From assembly GCA_018398815.1 (NCBI GenBank), contig JAFLJL010014036.1, positions 1 to 64,000 of the forward strand: DNA of 64,000 bases, written 5' to 3'. The stretch is from Conus ventricosus. Lineage: Eukaryota > Mollusca > Gastropoda > Neogastropoda > Conidae. The position numbers were made by a program, and so were the translations under genes. The notes beneath the pieces are model-generated. The model worked only from the letters and a program-made list of their open reading frames with translations, was not told where the DNA came from and searched no databases. Shown here one piece after another: positions 53,818 through 64,000 of the stretch (the first letter of the stretch is position 1; every line of letters starts with the position of its first letter).

Positions 53818-56800
53818 ATGGCTAAGACATATGAAGGACCAGACGAATTGTTTGAAGGAATGCTCGAGGGAGAGCGTTTGTCAAAAGCTTTAAATGATAT
53901 TGATCTAGAAGTCATTGATCCAACAAACGTACAGGCAAGTGTTGCTCATGCTATTTCTCAAGTTCCGGGTAAACTAACAATAGACCCGCCAGTTAAAGTA
54001 CAGTTAGCTGTTTTAATCGACTATATAACAATAAATGAAGAAAATCTAAAAGTCTGGGTCTCAACTAAACAACAGGTTATTCTTTCTCGTAATGACTTAA
54101 CACCGGTTGCGCAGACCAACTGCTTACGCAGTTTGATGTGGCCGCCGAAGAAGCCAAAATGAGAGGCCCCGGTTGGTCAGAGAACGAAGTCTTAGAGATT
54201 AGATTAAAACAGGCTAAGTATGAGCCTATTGTAGGCAAGTCTTACATTCCACTACCTCCAGCATTAGTCGTAAAAAAAGCAGTTCTAAACATAAAGAATT
54301 ATTCAGACAACAAATGTTTTATGTGGTGTGTTCTTGCAAGGCTGCATTACGTCCGCAAAAACGCAGAGAGAGTATCTAACTATGAACCTTACATCAATGA
54401 TCTTAACTTCAATGGAATATCCTTTCCTGTTAGCGTGGATTTCATTGATCAGTTTGAAGAACAAAACAAACCAATAACTGTCAATATCTACACATGGGAT
54501 GAGGAAACAAATTTGGTGCCTATTAGAGTGTCCAAGAACAGTCCAACAATAGGTGATCCAGACAAAAGCCATGTTGACTTACTACTGATGTTTTCACCAG
54601 CAGGACTACCTCATTACACATTGATACGTACGATGAGTAGACTAATGAAGCATACTTCAAAAGATCATGGCAAACAAGAATTCTGTAGAAAATGTTTAAC
54701 AAGAATTCCATCAGATAAAGCTGCGCTTGAACATAAGAAACATTGTAGCAGCCCAGTTGACTGTAATACGGAACTAATTACGCCCCCAGAAGGCAGTAAA
54801 GTTAGTTTTAAGAACTGGAAACGGCTGCAAAATTCTCCATATGTTGTTTACGCAGACTTCGAGTCGCTTATTGTTCCCTATGAGGGGCCCAACCCCACAG
54901 AAACTTCCAAAAACAGACAAAAAGAGTAATCACCAGATTTGTTCATTTGCCTTCGTTATTGTCAGGTCGGATGGCGCTCATTCAACGCCAGAATTATATA
55001 GAGGACCCGATGCTGCAAAATACTTCTTAGAACGCATGCAGCAAGTGCGTAACGCCTGTTCTAATAAACTGAATCTCTCAGACATTATTATGACTCCTGA
55101 AGATCAACAACAGTATGACTCAGCCACACATTGTTGGATTTGCGGTTTAGGCCTCTCATCAGACGCAGAGAATCCGACAGTAAGAGACCATGATCACATT
55201 AGCGGAAAGTTCAGAGGAGCTGCGCACAGTAAATGCAATCTTCAACTAAAGTTTGACCCAAAGACATGGAAGCTGCCCATCTTCTTTCATAACTTGCGGG
55301 GTTACGACTCTCACCTTATAATGCAAGCAGTAACCAGCGCCTTCAGGGTAGCATGCATTGCACAATCATCAGAAAAGTACATGTGCTTTAATCTGAATAA
55401 CATGTCTTTTTATGACTCTATGCAACACATGATGGGTTCATTAGAGTCACTGGCTATGTCCTTAAAGTCCTGTCCAATAACGGAAGAATATTGTGACCCA
55501 ACTCTCGTTAGAAAGGGCGTTTACCCTTATGAGTACATGAACAGTTGGGAAAGGTTTGACGAAGATACACTTCCACCTAAAGGCGCGTTCTTTTCTAGTC
55601 TTAGAGGAAAGGACATCAGTAATTCTGATTACCAGCATGCTCAAGAGCATGGCAGAAGTTAGAGTGTAAAACAATGGGAGACTATCATGACTCCTACTTA
55701 ATGGCTGATGTATGTTTGTTGGCGGATATTTTTGAAATTATAGAAAGACCTGCATGAAACATTATAGCCTAGATCCCGCGCATTACATTTCTGCGCCCGG
55801 GATGAGTTGGGATGCTTTCTTAAAGTTTACTGGAGTACAGATTGATTTATTGTCAGATTTACCAATGATTCAGATGATTGAAAACGGATTGCGTGGAGGA
55901 ATTAGTATGGCGTCGCATCATTACTGTAAAGCAAACAACAAATACTTGGACGACTATGATCCAAGTAAAAGGTCTAACTATCTCATGTATTTAGATGCAA
56001 ACAATCTGTATGGATGGGCAATGGCGCAATCACTTCCGTTACGCAACTTTAAAATGTACACAGAAGACAATCCGAAAAACATTCAAAAGGCATTAAAGTG
56101 GTTGAGCAGTCTAACGTCGGATCAACAGCGTGGTTTCATTCTAGAAGTTGACTTAGAATATCCTCAGAACTCCATGACCTGCATAATGACTACCCATTAG
56201 CTGCAGAAAGCCTAAAGATGGCAAAAACAGAACCACCTAAACTTGTGCCCAATCTTCGAGGTAAAAAAAATTATGTCTGTCATTACAGACTTCTACAATT
56301 TTATTTAAGACAAGGTTTGAAGTTGACAGCTGTTCATCGTATAATTGCTTTTGATCAAGAACAGTTCATGAAACCATACATCATGAAGAACACTGATCTC
56401 AGAACTAAATCCACAGATGCTTCAGAAAAAGACTTTTTCAAGTTAATGAACAACAGCTGTTTTGGAAAGACTATGGAGAATCTGCACAAGCACAAAGATG
56501 TCAGATTAGTCACCAAAGAGAACGAAGCAATTAAGCTGACTTCAAAACCAAATTATCAGGACTTTAGAAGATTTCATGATCAGCTTTTTGGCATAATGAT
56601 GAAAAAAAAGAAAGTCAAATTGGACAAACCTGTTTTTATCGGGTTTACTGTTTTAGAATTATCAAAGCTTTTGATGTTAGAATTTCTTTATGACTACTTT
56701 AAACGCGCGTATGCAGAGTCCAGAGTGCTTGACACAGATACAGATAGTTTTGTTATAGATATCCCTACTGAAGACATCTATAAAGACATGGAAATCGAAG

Positions 56801-57222
56801 TAGCGAAAGGACATGCAGGATGGTACGACACGTCTGATTACCCTAAAGAATCGCCTTTACATTCACCCGTTAACAAGAAGGTTTTAGGAAAGATGAAGGA
56901 TGAATTATCAGGAGGGGTGATTAAGGAGTTTATTGGTTTAAGGTCGAAAATGTACAGTATTTCGAGCCAGGAGAAAATCATTAAGAAAGCAAAGGGAATA
57001 TCTCGCAGTGTTGTGCAGTCAAACATATCACATGACAACTACAAAGAAGCATTCTTTGGCAATAAGACTTTTCATCATGTCAACGTAAAACTACGATCTA
57101 ATCTACATGAGATCAACACAACTGTTGTAACAAAGAAGTAATTAGATAGAACAAACACAAAACGTGTGTTTGTTAATCCAGAGTTTTCATATGCAATTGG
57201 GCATTGGAGAACCGTAAATTAA
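53818..57222 (+). pseudogene. POLB: Family B DNA polymerase, element C copy (five frameshifts, one nonsense)
   Basis: About 1134 codons in six open blocks; breaks at about 54125, 54890, 55648, 55733 and 56165, and a premature TAA at 57139-57141. The longest last block (56218-57141) carries motif B KLMNNSCFGKTMENLHK and motif C as DTDTDSFVIDI, where A and D have FYTDTDS. Exo I YADFES is at ~54850, the CWICG...DHDH module at ~55135-55240 and motif A YLDANNLYGWAM at ~55987. It is diverged from A and D by both synonymous and conservative changes. Confidence 0.88.
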
Positions 57223-58174
57223 TTAAAGCGGAACTGTGTCTGGCGGGATTATCTGCAGTTCTTCCTTCACAAAAGATCTTTGAGGAGCTGGTTGTTTTGT
57301 TGCGTCAGTTTCTCGTTAATAATACACGGGCGGATTCATTTTTACAATTCTTTTTATTTCATATGGATCGACACTCCAAACTGGATCTGTTGCCCTGATG
57401 TGAGTGTCCCCTTCTGCTTCCCCCGGTAAATAAAGGTACCTTACTTTCAAACCAAATGGTAATAGTTTGCCGGATGAAGACTCTCCTTCAGCAACATTTA
57501 TTGTTTTTCTTTTGATTGCTTGTACTGGTTTTAGCCCTTTAAATTCTTCATTATTCATTGCGCGCAAAACTGAGGGCAGTCTTCTAACCCATTCTGTGTT
57601 GCGAGAATTGTCAATAAGCTCTCTGTGATACTGGTAGGAAAAAAGTCTTTCAGATAACTGTTTGTTAAAGTTTTCAACTAAAGCCTGTGATCTGTGAACC
57701 CCTGGGATGCCTCTTTTAACGGTAACTCTATGTTTTAACAATAATTGATTCACTCGGCCTTTAAATTCTTTTCCATCATCGACTTGAATCATGCGAGGGT
57801 AAGTTAGCGGGCCTCGTTGGTATATCAGTTGTATAGCGACAGCAACAGCAGAAGCACTCTTTTGTGTTAATGGTTCCGCATCTTTGTATCTTGAAGCTAT
57901 GTCAATGACTGTGAGTGCGTACTTAAATCTTTTTCGTCTAATCGTATCATGGGGTTAAATATAGAAGATCCATTTGATGGGTGTGTCATTCGGTATTGTA
58001 TTCACAAAGTGTGGTCTCTGTATTCGTCTAGGGGCAGGTAAATAAATTTGCCAAATCGCTTGTTTAGATAACCATTCCTTTGCTGTTTGTTCACTGACCC
58101 CGCTGCTTGGCTTAGCTTTTTTATTGCCGTGATTCCCTTCCAATATCTTTTGGCGAATAATAGATTTTGTTCAT
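57223..58174 (-). pseudogene. INT: Integrase, element C copy (indels and early stop)
   Basis: Same 952-bp span as in D. A clean block from MIQVDDGKEFKGRV (57792) through QALVENFNKQLSERLF and the basic C-terminal domain (KGLKPVQAIKRKTINV; VRYLYLPGEAEGD) ends at a TTA to TAA change (57316). Indels at ~57955 and ~58100 break the N-terminal half. It abuts the ancestral PolB stop with no gap because the 111-aa gene is missing. Confidence 0.85.
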
Positions 58175-58181
58175 TTTTTAT

Positions 58182-58589
58182 TCAGCCAATATTATGCGCA
58201 ACAAAATACACAACAGTCATGCCAAAGACAATAAACGCGATTTCTTGCATCTTTTGTTTTTCTGATGGTTGATAAAAGTCACTGAATTTTGGTGGGGGCA
58301 ATGTTTCGATTGGTTTGCCTGTTACAAGATAATATTCTTTTATTGCCTGGTTAACATCTTTAAATGTGTAAGCTGCATGTCCCTGTTTTTTCAGGGTATC
58401 GTTAATAAAATCTAACTGCTCAATTCTCTGCTTTTCATAGCGATCTTGTGCTGCAGCTAGTTGCTCCACAGCTTTGTTATGTCTTTTTCTCTCACCGTCG
58501 TCCCGTAGTTTACTAAATGCGTAATTACTTCCGCTAAAAGCGAGCGCATTCACCACAGCGCCACCTATCATCATTACGAGTGAAGCCAT
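58182..58589 (-). CDS. 135-aa membrane protein, intact, element C
   Basis: Same length and layout as 14379-14786: hydrophobic N-terminus, coiled-coil middle (AVEQLAAAQDRYEKQRIEQL), LPPPKFSDFYQP and a C-terminal membrane segment (IAFIVFGMTVVYFVAHNI). Seven bp after it INT begins on the same strand. Intact in two diverged copies, which argues for past selection. Confidence 0.68.
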   Translation of the reverse strand: MASLVMMIGGAVVNALAFSGSNYAFSKLRDDGERKRHNKAVEQLAAAQDRYEKQRIEQLDFINDTLKKQGHAAYTFKDVNQAIKEYYLVTGKPIETLPPPKFSDFYQPSEKQKMQEIAFIVFGMTVVYFVAHNIG

Positions 58590-58613
58590 TTTTTATAAAT
58601 GTATTTTTTTAAT

Positions 58614-58843
58614 TTACATATCAATACTGTCAGGAATTATTTTTTGCTTAACTAGAAAATCTTTCGTAGCGAACGAAGCTGCAATGATAGCAATCAGTTT
58701 TGCCGAATCCTCAAAGTCTAGTTTGCCAAGATCCGCTGGTTTTATTTTTAACAGGCTTTTAAAAGCATTGTGTATCCTATACTTAGACCTCCAATAACAG
58801 CAGAATGGTATACAAGGTTGGCAACAGTTTTTTCGGCGCTCAT
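58614..58843 (-). pseudogene. 76-aa hydrophobic protein, element C copy (one frameshift)
   Basis: MSAEKTVANLVYHSAV start. One base lost at ~58768 (CTTTTAAAAGC for CTTTTACCAAGC) shifts the second half; otherwise collinear with D. Confidence 0.55.
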
Positions 58844-58877
58844 TTTTAAAAACAAAATAATTATAATTAATAAAAAC

Positions 58878-59402
58878 ATGAACACCGATGATCTATTAAA
58901 CCTTCCTGAACTTATGATTACAAATGACCAGGTTGATGACCAAGCTATTATGCCCAAAAAAGGAAAGGCTGTATTCTTTGGCAGCATGTGGAAAAACAAA
59001 ACAGTTCCTCGGAACTGAATTCAGCATAGAACAGATTCAACAGATGTCGCCACAAAACATTATAAAGTATCATAACAGGTATGAAGCGCAACTTGGATCA
59101 AGAATGGTAAAAAGTGTCGGGCAAAGGTTCTTAGTTTGTACACTAAACTAGTTAGTAGATTTGCTCCCATTGATTCTGAACAAGATTTTATGTATGATTT
59201 AACGCAGGATCCAGTTTTAACAAAGACATTAGAGTCTCTAGGATGTGATCTATATTACAGATTTGGAACATTGTTATCGCCGTTAATCATGGGATTAATA
59301 ACTTTTAATCATATAGATTTTATTTCCCTTAAAAATGACCGAGCCAGAAAAACAGCAGAATCAGAATCAGAAAACATTGAATCAGGTGAAAGTGGTCACT
59401 AA
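58878..59402 (+). pseudogene. 185-aa protein, element C copy (frameshifted)
   Basis: MNTDDLLNLPELMI start. One extra A in the run at ~58955-58960, then the TEFSIEQIQQMSPQNIIKY block, a further indel near 59125, and an open end to 59402 with the hydrophobic TLLSPLIMGLITFNHI tract. Confidence 0.58.
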
Positions 59403-59790
59403 AACACCTCATCCGGGACGCATTGCGGCAGGAAAAAAATTAGCTGAGTGGAACAAACAAAAAAAATTACAGTTACAATCACAGAATATAGCTCATAATG
59501 AAAACATAACGCCGCCAACAGTTGTTTCAATGCCGGCTATAAAAACACCAGTTGATTCAAGGCCTACAGCCCCAAAGCCTTCATGGAATATTGAACTTAA
59601 AACTGTTGCCATTTTTAGCGCCCTTGTTGTTGTTGGGGGCGGTTATTACGGTTATAAAATATATAAACAAAAACAACAAGAACCAAACCAGTCCAAACAA
59701 TCTCAACCACTAAATACAACAGACGAACACAAAAGCACGCCAGGACCGCCAACAACAAAAGATCATTTTGATCCATTTCAGATGCAATAA
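59335..59790 (+). CDS. 151-aa basic membrane protein, intact, element C
   Basis: MTEPEKQQNQNQKTL start, overlapping the end of the 185-aa gene by 68 bp in another frame. Basic block HPGRIAAGKKLAEWNKQKK, Pro-rich linker, one membrane segment (VAIFSALVVVGGGYYGYKI), Gln/Ser/Lys-rich tail ending DHFDPFQMQ. Shorter N-terminus than in D. Confidence 0.6.
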   Translation: MTEPEKQQNQNQKTLNQVKVVTKTPHPGRIAAGKKLAEWNKQKKLQLQSQNIAHNENITPPTVVSMPAIKTPVDSRPTAPKPSWNIELKTVAIFSALVVVGGGYYGYKIYKQKQQEPNQSKQSQPLNTTDEHKSTPGPPTTKDHFDPFQMQ

Positions 59791-59829
59791 TATTTTAAGA
59801 ACTTAAATTTTTTTTGATAAAAATAGACC

Positions 59830-60024
59830 ATGGCGGATTATTATTTGTTTAAAATGATGGAGTCAATAAATAAAGACATGGAGTCTATAAAAGACATTTC
59901 CATAGACCAGAATTGTAATCAATGCGGTTGCTTACAATGCAAGAACTTCATTAAGATCTATGCTAACCAATCTCGCGCCAAGGACGCTGAGCAAGACATC
60001 CTCAACGATGGCGTGTTTTTTTGA
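59830..60024 (+). pseudogene. 82-aa Cys-rich protein, element C copy (late frameshift)
   Basis: MADYYLFKMMESINKDMESIK start; core CNQCGCLQCKNF. An extra T after GTGTT at ~60018 ends the frame 15-20 codons early. Confidence 0.55.
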
Positions 60025-60102
60025 GGCGTGTGTTGTACTATATTAGACATTAACTATTTAAGATAAAAACATAGATTGTCTTGTTTTTTGATAATTTATA
60101 AG

Positions 60103-60425
60103 ATAACTTAAAATTAAGAACTTAGTTGTACTTAGAGGATGACTTAGTTATGATCTTGAGGTAAACTTAAGTAAGAACTTGAGTAAAAACTTGAGTAAGA
60201 ACTTGTGGATGACTTGAGGATGACTTGAGGATGACTTGAGTAAGAACTTGTGGATGACTTGAGATGACTTGAGGATAACTTGAGGATGACTTGAGGATGA
60301 CTTGAGGATGACTTAAGGATGACTTAAGGATGACTTAAGGATGACTTAAGTAAGAACTTGTGGATGACTTGAGGATGACTTGAGGGCAACTTGAGTAAGA
60401 ACTTAGAAGTGACTTGGGTGACTTG
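60103..60425. repeat. 11-bp direct repeat array beside the Cys-rich gene, element C
   Basis: More than twenty units of GATGACTTGAG with variants (ACTTAAG; AAGAACTTGTG) in one direction. The most regular version of an array found in this position in all four elements. Confidence 0.8.
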
Positions 60426-60576
60426 AGTGTGTGCATGCGCGGGGTGGGGCGGGGTAGGTGTGTGCGCGCGCCCTTTGATTATTTATAAGAAACAGATGTT
60501 CAGAATATAATATAGTTATTATCAGTAAAAATGCTATAATTTTAAAACAACTACAAATTATAATAATAAACTTACC

Positions 60577-60848
60577 TTAAATGTCTTGTGAATCCTCTGC
60601 CGCATCCCATTGAATATTTAATTCATCAAGAGCAGCTTTCACATTTTTTTCTTTATCAATCAATGATTTTAATTTTTGTCCTTCTAGTTTTACTCTTCTT
60701 CTTGTTTCACTCTTTGTCTCTTTATCTTTCTCAACTCTTTTCTTTTTTTCGCTATTTGATCTTCTAAATGTTCTTTTTTAAGTGGAACGCTGGCTAAAAA
60801 ACTTTCAACAGTTCTTGATGTTCCCGATGTTGTTGCCTGATCCGTCAT
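60577..60848 (-). pseudogene. Lys/Glu-rich coiled-coil protein (~88 aa), one frameshift, only in C
   Basis: MTDQATTSGTSRTVESFLA start at 60848. About 50 codons are open to a run of charged residues, then a single-base shift near 60735 allows continuation through KLKSLIDKEKNVKAALDELN to the stop at 60577. Strong heptad-like charge pattern; no membrane segment. It stands alone in the right end, where A, B and D have no equivalent. Could be a family-specific gene or chance coding of an A/G-rich strand. Confidence 0.35.
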
Positions 60849-61744
<896 letters not shown>

Positions 61745-61945
61745 CTCAGTTTTAAAAGACAGAGACTCATTTGATGAATGTTTTGCACAAAAATGATGTT
61801 ATTGAAAATGATCAGGAAAAACACAGGATTAAGCAAAACTGAAATCTGAAAAGTTTAGTAAATTAGTAATGAAAACGGATAATCCTACACAGTATGTATG
61901 TTTGTAGGGTCGTTATTTTTTGGTTATTGAAGTCTTACTTATCAG
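61745..61945. repeat. Inner part of C's right terminal repeat (inverted ATPase tail)
   Basis: Inverse copy of about 120-365 at the left end, including the last ~60 ATPase codons with an internal loss of ~45 bp between two AAAGAC repeats. Followed by a second, partial terminus (CAGAGAACGTAAAAATAC..., 61941-62000) rather than directly by the outer palindrome. Confidence 0.7.
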
Positions 61946-62204
61946 AGAACGTAAAAATACTAATCCTGGGTCACTTCGTCCGAAACTGGTTGAGTTATTG
62001 AAGTCTTACTTGTCAGAGAATAAGGTTGGGTTAACCTGGTCAAGTAAGCGCCACCATCCCCGCCTTATGGTGGTTACAGTTAGTTAATTACAGGTATCGC
62101 ATGAGCCACCCAGGACCGCTGTGCATGGTACTACCTGCAGCAAACCCCAAGCCCTCTAATTAGGGTTGTGTTCGCACAGGGTCAGCCAAGTCTTAGTTTG
62201 ATGA

Positions 62205-62303
62205 CTGTCTCCGCAAAAATGATGTTATTGAAAATGACTGTCTGCGCGAAAATGATGTTATTGATAATGATCAGAAAAACGCGGAAAAACTGAAATCTGA
62301 AAA
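62205..62303 (+). repeat. Two further partial copies of the ATPase tail in C's right end
   Basis: GAAAATGATGTTATTGA occurs twice within 60 bp, the second followed by GATCAGAAAAACGCGG and AACTGAAATCTGAAAA, as in the ATPase 3' end. They look like products of recombination between ends. Confidence 0.6.
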
Positions 62304-62620
62304 AATCTTAAATAAATGTTAGCGAACCGCCCAGAGAACGTGGACAAACGAGTTACAAGAGAAAACACGACGCGTTTCGACCTCTTAGGTCTTCGTCTGG
62401 TGATAAACAAACGAGTAAAACAACGAAAATTCACTTAACGCCTTCTTCCTTGCGCTGAAGCCTGAACGATCTAAAGCGACCAAAGCTAAGTGAATTTTCG
62501 TTGTTTTACTCGTTTGTTTATCACCAGACGAAGACCTAAGAGGTCGAAACGCGTCGTGTTTTCTCTTGTAACTCGTTTGTCCACGTTCTCTGGGCGGTTC
62601 GCTAACATTTATTTAAGATT
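62304..62620. repeat. Foldback element with ~135-bp arms
   Basis: The arm 62304-62438 is the inverse of 62485-62620, almost perfectly, with a ~46-bp loop. It interrupts ATPase-tail sequence (CTGAAAAAATC before; AACTGAAAAGTTTAG after). The arms contain GACGAAGACCTAAGAGGTC followed by GAAACG. No coding capacity. Confidence 0.75.
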
Positions 62621-62672
62621 TGTTTAGATTTCCGCCTGCAGTCGTCTTGCTTTGCAACTGAAAAGTTTAGTT

Positions 62673-62782
62673 AGAGAACTAATAAATATTTATTCTGGCG
62701 TCAGCCGGTCTCAACCCGGTCGAAACTTGTTGAGACCGGGTTAAGACCGGTGTGAGCCAGAATGAATATTTATTAGTTCTCT
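62673..62782. repeat. Right terminal palindrome of element C
   Basis: 110-bp self-complementary sequence, matching 11-118, ending TTATTAGTTCTCT and followed by the duplicated CTCCG. Confidence 0.85.
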
Positions 62783-64000
62783 CTCCGGCACTCAGTGGTC
62801 TGAATTCCACTCTGTGTTGGTAGAAGAGGTCCGGAAAATCTTGAAGCAAGTCACTGTCAAAACATGTGAACTTGACCCTCTCCCCTCATCCCTTCTTACC
62901 TGTTGTCTTGACGATGTCCTCCCATACTTTACATCCATTATTAATGATTGTTTGTGATCAGGTTGTTTTCCCACTCTTTTCAAATCTGCAGTTGTCAGAC
63001 CTATCCTGAAGAAGCAAAATTTAGATCCCGAAAATTTGGAGAACTACAGACCCCTCTCTAATCTCCAGTTTCTTTCCAAAATGATTGAAAAAGTTGTTCT
63101 CGCCCAACTGTCTGAACATCTTTCTGTAAACAGTCTCTTGTATTCAAACCAGTCAGCCTACCGGGCTGGTCATAGCACCAAGACAGCACTTCTGAAGACA
63201 GCTCCTCACAGCTCTTGATGGAAACAAAGTTTCTCTTCTCTCTGCCCTTGGTTTGTCTGCTGCCTTTGATACAGTAGTTCACTCCGTTCTCCTCTCTAGA
63301 CTCAACACTTCTTTTGGTCTTTCTGGTTCTGTCCTTTCATGGTTCTCTTCATATCTCTCTGATCGCACGCAAACTGTTTCAGTGAATGGTGGTAAGTCTC
63401 CAGCAAGAGCACTTCAGTTTGGTGTCGCTCAGGGATTCTGTCCTGGGACCGGTTTAGTTTGTGCTATACACCCAGCCTCTCTCAGCCATTATCAGCCAAC
63501 ACTCTCTCCTTCACCATTGCTTTTCAGATGACAACCAGCTGTATATCTCTGCCCATCTCAGTCAGCTTCATGAAATATATATTCTCCTCTTCTCAAGCGT
63601 GCATTTCCGATGTTAAATCATGGATGCACAATAACAAACTACAACTTAACGCAGACAAAACTGAAATAATCGTGGCTGCTCATAACCTCGGCGTTACACT
63701 CGACCAAACTTTCACTTTCAAACAACATTTCTCTAATGTGTGCAAGTCCTGCTACCTGGAACTTCGTAGTATCAGCTCAGTTCGCTGCTTCCTCACTCAA
63801 AATGTCCTGAAGACTCTAATCTGTGCTTTCGTTCTGTCTTGGCTCGACTATTGTAACTCCCTTCTTGCCGGTTGTCCCTTAAGGCTCATCTCTAAACTTC
63901 CAAAAGTTCAGAACAATGCCTCCCGTCTGATCTCCCGCTCCTCTAGATCTGATCACTTATCACCAATTCTGTCGTCCTTACACTGGCTCCCAATTAAGTC
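62783..64000 (+). mobile_element. Decayed non-LTR retrotransposon (CR1/L2-like), reverse transcriptase region
   Basis: Flank of element C. In three shifting frames it reads [20 protein letters not shown] and [15 protein letters not shown] (RT fingers), [31 protein letters not shown] (AFD palm motif), VLSWFSSYLSDRTQTV, a FSDDNQLY box (altered YADD, ~63523-63546), the LQLNADKTEII block and finally SSLHWLPI, typical of CR1/L2-type LINEs. Stop codons and indels show it is dead. Its 5' part should lie left of position 1. Confidence 0.85.

Overview
The window is animal nuclear DNA dominated by Polinton/Maverick elements, the large virus-like transposons that carry a protein-primed family B DNA polymerase, a retroviral-type integrase, a packaging ATPase and capsid genes. 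Three things point to an animal genome: a Tc1-type (DD34E) transposon, a decayed CR1/L2-like LINE at the right edge, and long (CA)n/(CT)n/(GT)n microsatellites. I cannot name the species; an aquatic invertebrate is a guess. No host single-copy gene was found.

The layout is a Russian doll of four Polintons, each with matching ends and a target-site duplication (TSD). Element C (11-62782, TSD CTCCG) sits in the LINE. Element D (2929-18388, 15.46 kb, TSD CTGGAA) is inserted in C's 403-residue membrane-protein gene. Element A (22661-52564, TSD CTGTG) is inserted in C's capsid gene. Element B (33650-48106, 14.46 kb, TSD GCCTT) is inserted, in the opposite orientation, in A's integrase gene. Without B, A is 15.45 kb, almost the length of D, and A and D are near-identical sister copies. 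C is a diverged relative (about 17.4 kb without D and A) and also carries a 1.54-kb Tc1-like transposon at 19757-21296. B is the most degraded copy.

Each Polinton has the same gene order, read along C, D and A: left terminus; packaging ATPase (-); ORF X (-); penton-like protein (-); 403-aa tail-anchored protein (+); coiled-coil/membrane protein (-); major capsid protein (+); 210-aa membrane protein (+); PolB (+); 111-aa protein (-, absent from C); integrase (-); 135-aa and 76-aa membrane proteins (-); 185-aa, 166-aa and Cys-rich 82-aa proteins (+); a 2-kb repeat-rich non-coding right end; right terminus. PolB would copy the linear genome, INT would insert it, and the ATPase, MCP and penton-like protein would package it. 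Several small membrane proteins have no known role.

Most genes are broken by 1-bp indels and no copy is fully intact. Part of this is probably real decay. Two blocks (about 4.1-5.2 kb and 31.4-49.6 kb) have an abruptly higher indel density whose edges do not match element boundaries, which looks like poor local assembly. The least expected signals are the self-nesting, the palindromic hairpin-forming termini, a conserved candidate -1 frameshift behind the 210-aa protein, TATAAAA-like boxes directly against start codons, a 52-bp inverted-repeat satellite in B, and an array of short direct repeats beside the Cys-rich gene in all four copies.
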